Under the pieces are notes generated by a model. It was not told the DNA's origin. It did not search any database and worked only from the letters and a program-made list of their open reading frames with translations. A stretch of DNA of 64,000 nucleotides from Schizochytrium sp. TIO01 (lineage: Eukaryota > Sar > Bigyra > Thraustochytrida > Thraustochytriidae): contig SMSO01000037.1 in NCBI GenBank assembly GCA_004764695.1, positions 3,408,337 to 3,472,336 of the forward strand. Reading direction: 5' to 3'. This document shows, one piece after another, positions 56,130 through 64,000 of this stretch (positions are counted from its first letter, which is position 1; the number at the start of each line of letters is the position of its first letter). A program made the position numbers and the translations under genes.

Positions 56130-57317
56130 CTAAGGTGTGGACATGACATCTACCTCAAGGTCCCAAACAAAGCGTCCTTCTACAAGAGCTTTATCCTCAA
56201 ACTTAGTTAGAGGTCGCCACGCGGGGCGCGTGGTGAACTCAAGATCGATGGATTGTGCAAGTTCGCCCATACGTTTTTCCACAGCTAGCTCACTAACCCG
56301 AGCTCGCTCCAAATACTTAGCATTTGGAGCCAGTTGATCAAAATGGACATATTTTTCATTCGCGGGACCGCCACTCTTGCCAAGGCTTCGTATACGCCAG
56401 AGCTTGTCGTTGGGCGATGTCATCATATGTTGCAGGACATCAAGAAGATAGCTGCCGACATCAGACGCAATATGAAGTATTCCGCCAGAGCGCATTTTGG
56501 GTGCAAGCAACTCTAAAAAGGAGCCACTTAGCAGTCTGCAGTTGAAATCAGATTCGCTTCCCGAAAAGGGGTCGGGAAAGTAGATTTGCACTCGGTCGAA
56601 ACTATCGTTACCGCAATAACGTTGTAAAAATTTTGTGACTTCTCCTCCGAAGAGTCTCACGTTGGTGAGTTTCTGTTCATCGCAAGCACTAGCAACATGT
56701 GCATGGCCTGTGCGATATATTTCAATGCCAAGGTACCGATCAGAAGGGTTCTTCTCTGCGAGTTGCAAGATGGAGTCTCCAATGCCAAACCCAACATCTG
56801 CAATCAATCTTGGCCTGATTGATGATTCAATTTTAGGTAGTGTCTCAGTTGTAGATACAGCCGCGTTGTCACTGAGATTAAACCACTCATCCCAATCAAC
56901 TGCCTCGTTATACTTCAGTGTTCTATGGTCCCTTCCATATTTGGGCCAAACATCTCGCAAAACAGCTTTTTGACGCTTTGTCAAATTTCGGCGACGAGCT
57001 TGATACCACTGAGGCATTTGAAGCTCATTGCCATCTTGACGTTTCCGCTTGTTTTGCCCCTCGCTTGAGTCCTCTGCATGCTGTGTACAAGACTCCACTT
57101 CGTCGTTCTTGCATTCAACTTGCTTGGCGCCACCGACACAAGTGCGATGGCCATCCTGCATATGGTTAGCAAGAGTTGAGCTTGTTGTTGTCGAGGTGTC
57201 TATGTTCGTTTCCCTCGAAATAGACGTGCCTGCAGGACCAACCTCATTTGGGAGTGTCATCATCGCAGGGAAATTGGGTTCTTGTTTGACGTGTCGATGG
57301 TGAATGGTTGTCAACAA
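56130..57317 (-). CDS. TrmB/METTL1-type (tRNA guanine-N7) methyltransferase-like protein, divergent
   Basis: A 395-residue protein. Residues 1-98 are a low-complexity, probably disordered extension. A basic patch (RRRNLTKRQKAVL) precedes the catalytic fold. The SAM-binding ADVGFGIGDSILQLA lies at about 173-187. GIEIYRTGHAHV (about 197-208) matches the second conserved region, and VQIYFPDPF (about 243-251) is the FPDP signature of TrmB/METTL1 proteins, which methylate N7 of G46 in tRNA. What differs is the next stretch: most relatives have a W-x-K-K-R-H-x-K-R-R segment, but here it is SGSESDFNCR. That may change RNA contacts, so the enzyme could be a divergent paralogue with another substrate. 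It is convergent with the coiled-coil gene, with stops 24 bp apart. Confidence 0.82.
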   Translation of the reverse strand: MLTTIHHRHVKQEPNFPAMMTLPNEVGPAGTSISRETNIDTSTTTSSTLANHMQDGHRTCVGGAKQVECKNDEVESCTQHAEDSSEGQNKRKRQDGNELQMPQWYQARRRNLTKRQKAVLRDVWPKYGRDHRTLKYNEAVDWDEWFNLSDNAAVSTTETLPKIESSIRPRLIADVGFGIGDSILQLAEKNPSDRYLGIEIYRTGHAHVASACDEQKLTNVRLFGGEVTKFLQRYCGNDSFDRVQIYFPDPFSGSESDFNCRLLSGSFLELLAPKMRSGGILHIASDVGSYLLDVLQHMMTSPNDKLWRIRSLGKSGGPANEKYVHFDQLAPNAKYLERARVSELAVEKRMGELAQSIDLEFTTRPAWRPLTKFEDKALVEGRFVWDLEVDVMSTP

Positions 57318-58420
57318 GGTAGAATTTAAATAGACAGTGCGTACCAGTAGGACATACTACTACTATCGTTATTAGTTATTGAATGTCGGGTCAAAGCTCT
57401 GTGGAATAAAACAGAAGATGTAGTCATAACATTTCCAATTTGATTTGATCTGATCTACTGTCCGATGCTTGAGATAGGAGTCCGCATAACCTTTCACATT
57501 CTAAAATTGGTCAAATACTGATAGGAGACCAGAAACCTGTGAAGCAATTCATGCAGACTTCATAGTACGTACAGAGTACAAGATAGACCGTCGACATCTC
57601 TTGCAATTTGCAATAGCAGGCAACATGCAATTCCTAGCGTAACCACACCTCGCCCATCAATTGATTGTATCCTGATCCTAACTGAAGTAAATTAATGGAT
57701 CAAAATCTCAAATCCTTTACAATTTTAATCCGAGAAACGAGTCAACCGTTGAATCGACTATCCCATCCTACAGGCAGTCTCGCATTCAATACACAAATCC
57801 CTACAAATCATCACCCATTGAGATTTTTGCAGGATCATTGCTCCTTTCGGCTGTTATTTCCGAAAATCAAGGAGCGCGTTCATGTTCTTCTACACATTTT
57901 GTTTTGGTCCCAGACGGTCCCTATAATCAGGACCGCGATGATCTGGCCGCACTACTTCTACCTACTTACCTATTAGTAGCTAGTTGTGCCGCTCACGATA
58001 GATAACACAAGAAGCGAATCAAACAACAGTCAGTTTGCCAAACCCAAGTTAAATCGCACCGCTCGGATACCGTGCGACGATTTCAAGCCCGCAGACGGAG
58101 GCGCTGTCTGCGTGAGCTCAGCCCAGCCTTGCTCGGCTCAAAGTGAAGCGAAGAAGCGGAAGTATCTTCGTCCACTATCTTGGCATCTTCATATTTGGCT
58201 GTTCCTTTATTATCACCCAAGCTCAAGGTTCCTCGCGGAGAAGTAGCAACCGTTGAAAAATCTGTGGACAGGATCTTCCGTACGCAGCACTCGGATCCCA
58301 ACTTGTGTGATCTCCAAAAGTTTACTAAGGGAGGAGAGGTTCACTACTTCAGTGATTAATTTGTTGGGGGATTACTGAAGTGTTGAAATTTTAGTCAAAT
58401 AGAAAAACAAGGTTTACATC
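57318..58420. other. Spacer between divergent TrmB and membrane-protein genes
   Basis: AT-rich, with no supported gene. Open frames at 57695-57976 (+) and 57986-58246 (+) show no coding pattern. Promoters of both flanking genes are expected here. Confidence 0.45.
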
Positions 58421-59683
58421 ATGTTGCCCACTCATACGAAGAGTCGCAATGGCGGCGCCCCGACGGCACTTAAGTTGCAATCTGCCTTTGACAAAGGCAT
58501 GCACATGGCAGGTATCAAGAGCACGAAATCGGGTTCTGGAGACAAGGAAAAGGCGTACATTATTCGACAAAATTGGGCGCTCAAGACGGTGCTGCTGATT
58601 CTTGTGGTCTTTGGCATCGGCATTGTGATTCTCTTCAACACAGTCTTGCAAGTTAACATTTCTCGTCGCGAGGCTATGAAGGCAGAAAAGGTGCATCACC
58701 AACTGGAACACCAAGCCCAGGTTAGGTTAATGAAGGCCCATCTCGAACTGCAAAAGGCGTTGGAAACCGAGATCCATGAGACAAGCCGCTTCGAGGAATT
58801 CCGCTCTATTGCAGAGTATGCCCTGGGTGACTATTCTGCATCAGTGATCAAGCTTCTCCACGAGAAGAACATTGATAAGGAAGTGATTCAGTCTGTGGAG
58901 ACCTCCACGGATACCCTGCGCAAGAACCTCGATACCTCATTTGACAACGTTTTGCATCACTTCAAGGGAGTGGCAGAGAACGCACGTCGCAATCTGAAGC
59001 GGGTTGCGCACGCGATTGTCAGTGATGTTGAACTCGATAAGAAAGAGGAAGACCGCTTCCGCGAGAAGATGCAGAAAAAGTTTGGCGTGGACGTGTCCCA
59101 CGATGATCCTAAGAAGGCTGATCAGCAAGCCCACAGCTACGACCAGTACGGCGTTCTCGATGAAAGTGATCAAAATGAAGATATTGATGAGGATGATGAG
59201 GAGATCCAGGATTCGCTTGAATACTTCTTCAAGAAGCTCAAGGCCCATGACTACCCGCTCCTTAACGCTGATGTGATTGAAGAATGGGAGAATGATATGC
59301 AAACCATTTCTGCAACTCTTGCTGACGAGGAGAAGGAGGTTGATCTTAACTCAATTCGGGATCGTGTGACAGCCAAGATTGCCATGCATGCCCCGAATGT
59401 TGAGAAGTTTGACCCGTCGAAGCATAACTCCATTGTTGACTACTACGAGATGCAGATTGAGTTGGCAAAGATCTCTTTCCATAAGCAAACTCTCATGGAT
59501 CTTTACTCTGGCTGGAAGGATGATGGTGGTCTTTCTGTGTACACCATCCTCTCTGGCCTCGAACATATTGCAGAGGAAAACAACATGTATCTCCTATACG
59601 AATGGCTCGATGACGTTGAGGCTGATGAGGATGAAGAGCCTGATGCAGCATCAAAGTCTGATGTCAAGGATACGACAAAGTAA
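58421..59683 (+). CDS. Single-pass membrane protein with coiled-coil segments (420 aa)
   Basis: A short, positively charged N-terminus (1-52) is followed by one membrane helix at about 53-77 (VLLILVVFGIGIVILFNTVL), then a helical, charged stretch (about 80-190). An acidic segment (about 248-265, mostly Asp/Glu) and further helices follow. The arrangement suggests a type II membrane protein with its larger part either lumenal or cytosolic. The Lys/Arg before the helix favour the N-terminus staying in the cytosol. No enzyme motif is seen and the family is unknown. Codons are GC-richer than the flanks. Confidence 0.72.
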   Translation: MLPTHTKSRNGGAPTALKLQSAFDKGMHMAGIKSTKSGSGDKEKAYIIRQNWALKTVLLILVVFGIGIVILFNTVLQVNISRREAMKAEKVHHQLEHQAQVRLMKAHLELQKALETEIHETSRFEEFRSIAEYALGDYSASVIKLLHEKNIDKEVIQSVETSTDTLRKNLDTSFDNVLHHFKGVAENARRNLKRVAHAIVSDVELDKKEEDRFREKMQKKFGVDVSHDDPKKADQQAHSYDQYGVLDESDQNEDIDEDDEEIQDSLEYFFKKLKAHDYPLLNADVIEEWENDMQTISATLADEEKEVDLNSIRDRVTAKIAMHAPNVEKFDPSKHNSIVDYYEMQIELAKISFHKQTLMDLYSGWKDDGGLSVYTILSGLEHIAEENNMYLLYEWLDDVEADEDEEPDAASKSDVKDTTK

Positions 59684-60648
59684 AAAATACCTACGCAATC
59701 CCAACCACAAACGGGAGAAATTCTTTGACAATTTATTGCGTCAGTCCCTCTCGATATCCTCTATCTTTTTAAATCACCCTTCCCCCGTCCCTCCCCGAAA
59801 GAAATAGACAAACCTGTAGATCAAATGTTTTGCGGCACAGCGCATAGCTCCTCTATTTTGATTTCTTGCTCTTCTACCACTTTTTCCTTTTCACTTTTCT
59901 TGACTTATCGTATCCTTGTTGTGGGCTAACATATAACCAACTATACAGAGTTGCTTTGCACTTTTGATTTCCTTAGGGGTGTACCCAAATGCAGATGTGA
60001 ATCCTTCTTCCATGTAGAATACAGATTCAATCTGTAGTGGAATTCGGCTTCGGACTACGTACCTGAAGACACATTTTGATATGTTTCAGAAAAGGAGATC
60101 TACTCGTACCAGGTATGTAGCATTGTTTATTCGCCCGAAAATCACGTCGCGGCGTTTTGCTTTGACGAAAAAAAACAAGAGAAAAGGGATTTCGACATTG
60201 AAGACAGTATTCAATGAGTACCGGCGGATCAGGGCACGCGTTATTTCAATGGATTATATATATACATATATAAGTGGGGAGGGTGGAAGAAGATTTAAAC
60301 AGAGAGAAAGTCGACAATTCGCAAGAAGAATAGTATCAGTAGCTCTACAGATCTACTCGTGAAATCTAAAACGAGGAATGTGGCAATTGGGTTGTACAAA
60401 ATAAGCGAGGTAGTAAAATTATAATATTTTAACGAATGGTGTTATTTATGTTCCCGAATTTAAATGTAAAAGATTAGATTTAGTGTTTTTTAAAGAACAC
60501 ACAGGAGGGAAGCCCATGCATTCTCAGATAGGCAGAGAGCCTACGCGCGTTAAAGCATATGCTCATGCCCTTTACTCTGATGTTACATAAGGAGGGAATA
60601 GGAAAGACCTACCCTAAGAAGGCAAAACTAGAAGACTCGCTTGCCGGT
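59684..60648. other. Spacer between convergent membrane-protein genes
   Basis: AT-rich 3' flanks. A basic, 93-codon + frame (60081-60362) with an ATG was noted but not called. No other feature. Confidence 0.45.
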
Positions 60649-61821
60649 CTACTCCTCAGGCGCCGGGTCAGCTTGCAGCTCGGCACGCTGGCGGGCAAGT
60701 TCTTCCTCAGCGTCCTCAATGTCCTGTTCACGCTTTTGAAGCCGGGTCTCAAAGTTTTCAAGGTCCTCCTCGCGCTCCTGTACTTCTAGTTCGCGCTTCC
60801 GAAGAATCTCGTCAAGCTTTTCGAGTCTATGGCGCTCAACCTCAAGTTTGTGCTTTTCACGCTTAAGCGAGCGCTTAACGCCGTCATAGTCTTTGGAACT
60901 AGTCGCCGACGGGGGGCTCAAAGATGCCGGCCCTCCCATAGGCCTGAACATAAGATCTCCCTTGGTTACGTTTGATTCAATGTCATCATCCATATCGTCC
61001 TCACTATCACTGTCACCGGAACGCATGGCACTAAGGTGGCGTTCGTTGCCTCCGCCACCGTACATAAACTCGCGGCGTACTTCGTCTTCAGTGTATCCCA
61101 TCATCGTAAAGATTTGCAATACTAATACTGAGCCAAGGTAGAAGCTACCCAGTGCGATGACTATGAGTCCCAGCGCACCGCCAAGAATGATCGCAATATA
61201 GCTGTAAGTATAGAACGCCCATTTGCGGTCACTCCGCACAATGAGGATAATACCAAACGAAAATAGGGCGCCTGCAAAGAGTGCGACGGTAACAGCCAGG
61301 AGCTGCGCCGCAATGCTCGAGGCGAACTTATCCTTGTATACGGTGATGAGCAGTGCAGCAAGAATCGGCACCCACAGGACGAGAAAACCCACGGTGCCTA
61401 GAAATGAAAGAACTGCAAAGATACCACATAAGTACTCCTTGGTATGATCAGCATTCTCCATACAGTTCCATGCGTATTCGGGGTGGAGACGGGACGGGTC
61501 GTTTAAGAAGAAGATCATCGCAAAACATAAGATCGCAAGCACTGGCAGTGAAACTGTGAGAAATGATAGCCCAAGACATTGTTTCTTACTTGCAAACTCG
61601 CGTTGGCAAGACCAGAGCGTAGCTGTGACACCACGCCTCGGAGACGCTGCCGAGGGTTGGTGACGCAAGTTGTTTGAGCTTTGGCTATGGCAGTGGCTAT
61701 GACTGTGACTGCGACTGTGACTGGGTCCCGGAATTTGAGGCGTAGGCAACGCAATACTATCCCATGGTAGAGACCTTGTCCCCGGCGCGCCCGGCATGTT
61801 GTTTTGCGAAGACACGAGCAT
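60649..61821 (-). CDS. Four-TM membrane protein with C-terminal coiled coil (390 aa)
   Basis: Residues 1-80 are hydrophilic, with a Ser/His-rich repeat (HSRSHSHSHCHS, about 35-46). Four hydrophobic helices follow at about 82-106, 130-162, 170-195 and 203-238. The long C-terminus starts with an acidic stretch (DSDSEDDMDDD, about 267-280) and ends with a heptad-like coiled coil at about 315-385 (REKHKLEVERHRLEKLDEIL and following). The topology suggests a tetraspan vesicle or ER membrane protein with a cytosolic coiled coil that could dimerise or tether. No family was recognised. The Met at residue 9 is an alternative start. The gene reads opposite to, and ends facing, the 420-residue gene. Confidence 0.72.
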   Translation of the reverse strand: MLVSSQNNMPGAPGTRSLPWDSIALPTPQIPGPSHSRSHSHSHCHSQSSNNLRHQPSAASPRRGVTATLWSCQREFASKKQCLGLSFLTVSLPVLAILCFAMIFFLNDPSRLHPEYAWNCMENADHTKEYLCGIFAVLSFLGTVGFLVLWVPILAALLITVYKDKFASSIAAQLLAVTVALFAGALFSFGIILIVRSDRKWAFYTYSYIAIILGGALGLIVIALGSFYLGSVLVLQIFTMMGYTEDEVRREFMYGGGGNERHLSAMRSGDSDSEDDMDDDIESNVTKGDLMFRPMGGPASLSPPSATSSKDYDGVKRSLKREKHKLEVERHRLEKLDEILRKRELEVQEREEDLENFETRLQKREQDIEDAEEELARQRAELQADPAPEE

Positions 61822-64000
61822 TCTTGCGAGCGGGCTCTTCAGCTGCTAGCTATGCTTTTGGCCTCTGCCTTTTATGGCCCCTGTCCCTGATTTCGCAGTC
61901 AAAAAGAGTGTTTTTCCAGGTCCAGGTCTGTTTGGGCCTCTTGTGTGCTCTAAGCCTAGGGCTCCAACGCCAGAGTTTTCGATCCTGACAGCACTGCTCC
62001 TCTTGATCTTTCGCTGCGCAGACGGTCTTCCTCTTTGCGGGTCTGCTTGCTCGCTAGCTTGCTCGCTTGCTTGCGTGTTTGATGAGTACGTGTGGTTTGG
62101 CGCTTTGGTTTCTCCTCTTGTCCGCTGCACGTGAGAAAAAGAAAAGTAAAGAAAAGAAATATGTTTTTCTCCTCCGTTTCTTCCTGACAAGGCCAGTGAT
62201 GATTATTTTTAAAAGCCTTTAAAAAAATATATTATTATATATATATATATACTTTTCTTTAATTGAATATAAATAAAAAGTGTCTCTGCGAATCTCTAAG
62301 ACAAGTCCCTTGATTATCATTTTTTTCCAACAATTAATAAAAAATTATTTTTTATTGAAAAAAATAATAATAAATAAAAATACGAACTGTAGAAATCTTT
62401 ACTTTAGCCACCGCTCTTCTAAAAAAAGTAGCGCAAGCTCGAATTGAGTAAACGCTAGGATCCAAAGCGAAGTTTCAGAGGTTGCAGCTGTCAATACAGA
62501 CCATGGCCTTCCTTTTGAGTACGGCAATCGATCGCTCATAGCAGGAGCCATCCAAGGCAATACGGATGCTTTGTCACCTTTTTTCACCTTTTCATCTCAC
62601 CGCGATCAAAAGCGCTTAGTCAAGTAAGTCTGAAGGCCTATTCTATTATGTACACCGCATTTCTAAAGGCGGTTCTGTTCATAATTAGAAACACGCGTTC
62701 CTAAAACAGGATCTCTAAACTCACAAGTTCGCGCCCAATCCAAAGGCCAAAGGAATCGATCCAAAGGAATCGCCACGCGATAGTTAGGTACCTGAGGTAC
62801 TTGCGTTTGATCTGCCATGGCGTGTATCATCCTCTGATGCTACATTGCCATTGCGCTCTTAATTGCGAGTGTGATCGGGCTCCCTCCTTGACGCAGATAA
62901 AGCGCACATCTTGAGGAGAACTAAGCACTGCTTACTTCATCAGCGGAAGCATCGAGCCGTAAGGGATCCATAATGAATAGACAAAGCTCTTCGGAAACGA
63001 GGCCGAGCTCCAAGTTTTATTCTCGCTGCCGATTTGATTAGCTGATTGATTCATCGAGCGAGCGAGCGTTCTTGAAATCCTTGCTTTTGCTTTAGGGCGC
63101 GAGAACCTCCTCATGAGGACGGAGGCGAATTGGCTTTGACGCTTATAGGACAACCGACTGTGATGGTGCACAGAAGAGTCGGAGATTGCCTTCTGCCCTG
63201 CACTCATGACGTTCGTGCAATCCGCCTCCAAGAACGCCATGAAAAGGCGAATAATTCCTCGACTTTTATGTCACGTGAGGATGAATGATTCACCTGTTTT
63301 GGTTTTCGCTCAGTAGGTATGAAAAAAAGAAGATACCTCCATTGAGCCTTTATAGGCGTATGAAATGATGACAGTCATCCGCACGTGGCCAAAGAACCCG
63401 AACGAGGGTAATCGAAAGCCGAAAAGGCAACCAATATCCAAATGAAGGGCCCAAACCATAGGGCTTAGGGCGTACCACAGGCAGGCAGCATCACCCAGCA
63501 ACCAGAGATCCGGAGCCCCGCGTGGAGATGGCTCTCTCCTCAATTACTGACCTTTCATTCATTAATGATTCATTCATTTGTTTGTTTGTTTGTTTGTTTG
63601 TTTGTTTGTTTGCTTGTTTGTTTATTTATTTATTTATTTATTTGTATTTATTTATTTGTTTATTTGTATTTATTTGTATTTATCTGTTTGTTTGTTTTCG
63701 TTTTCACTTTTCTTATGCGTGCAATAGAATAGAATCGAGATGGACCTTTGAAGTTTTGGCCATCTTTCAAACTCCTGATAATACCACCCTTTAACTCTGT
63801 AACGATGATCCTTCGCGGCTTTGAAGAACCTTTTGCAGATGTGGAGGAGTTATTTTGCTTTGCTTTGCTTTCCTTCTGTGCTGTGAGCGAGGCTTTCCAT
63901 CAGACAGCGAAAGGCTCTTCACGTTCAAGTTTGTTTGTTGGCTCCTTTCATGCGCCAGGAAGCGCAGCGGCGAACCTTGCGAATAAAAACAGGCTCGGAA
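61822..64000. other. Right-end AT-rich and repeat region
   Basis: The first 350 bases hold the upstream side of the four-TM gene. AT-rich runs follow (62210-62400), then mixed DNA with a minus frame at 62932-63240 of doubtful value, and TTTG/TTTA arrays (63580-63700). No supported gene. Confidence 0.45.
63575..63700. repeat. TTTG and TTTA tetranucleotide arrays
   Basis: A TTTG run of about 12 units (63575-63622) with one TTGC variant, then TTTA units, then mixed TTTG/TTTA to about 63695. Confidence 0.85.

Noticed and set aside
60081-60362. 93-codon basic plus-strand frame
   Set aside because: It has an ATG but shows no coding-like pattern or domain; likely chance in AT-rich DNA.
62932-63240. 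102-codon minus-strand frame starting at ATG
   Set aside because: Runs through simple-sequence-like DNA with no recognisable domain; not supported.

Overview
This is a stretch of nuclear DNA from a single-celled eukaryote. The evidence is protein families absent from bacteria (TOM40, UAP56/Sub2, SLU7, SDHAF2, an RGS protein and a seven-pass membrane receptor), GT-AG introns in several genes, long AT-rich spacers and many short tandem repeats. No bacterial-style operons, CRISPR arrays, rRNA or tRNA genes were recognised. The gene style (many single-exon genes, a few with short introns, MORN, GT92, RGS and 7TM proteins) fits a heterotrophic stramenopile such as a thraustochytrid/labyrinthulomycete. 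That assignment is an inference and only moderately secure.

Layout. 1-1169: repeats. 1170-2291 (+): TOM40. 3898-4689 (+): MORN-repeat protein. 5305-6102 (-): RGS-domain protein. 8119-8819 (+): three-exon EF-hand gene. 9048-11192 (-): five-exon glutathione-reductase-type flavoenzyme. About 13440-14160: decayed Ty3/gypsy-like pol remnant. 14429-15235 (+): short-chain dehydrogenase. 16812-18080 (-): UAP56/Sub2 helicase. 20179-20733 (+): SDHAF2. 21569-23605 (-): GMC oxidoreductase. 24759-25922 (+): coiled-coil protein. 27022-29097 (-): SLU7. 29498-30967 (-): PM20D1/carboxypeptidase-S-like M20 enzyme. 31254 to about 31593 (-): small two-exon gene. 32161-33615 (-): 7TM receptor-like protein with a cysteine-rich ectodomain. 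35077-36001 (+): two-exon tail-anchored ankyrin protein. 36002-42983: a 7-kb gene-poor tract with a long CATA array. 42984-43766 (+): orphan. 44051-45662 (-): cytochrome P450 with one frameshift. 48855-50303 (-): GT92/DUF23-like glycosyltransferase. 50304-53963: gene-poor, with coding-like relics. 53964-54287 (-) and 54468-56105 (+): divergent pair. 56130-57317 (-): TrmB-type methyltransferase. 58421-59683 (+): single-pass membrane protein. 60649-61821 (-): four-TM protein with a C-terminal coiled coil. 61822-64000: repeats and AT-rich DNA.

How the genes work together. Most are independent housekeeping genes: mitochondrial import and complex II assembly, mRNA splicing and export, thiol redox, and lipid or small-molecule oxidation. 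A functional link is only suggestive for the 7TM protein and the RGS protein, which are 26 kb apart. I found no convincing undescribed multi-gene system. The best leads are a reductase that mixes trypanothione-reductase-like and glutathione-reductase features, a divergent TrmB-like methyltransferase, a frameshifted but otherwise intact P450, a retroelement relic, and several small or multi-exon genes that simple ORF scans miss.
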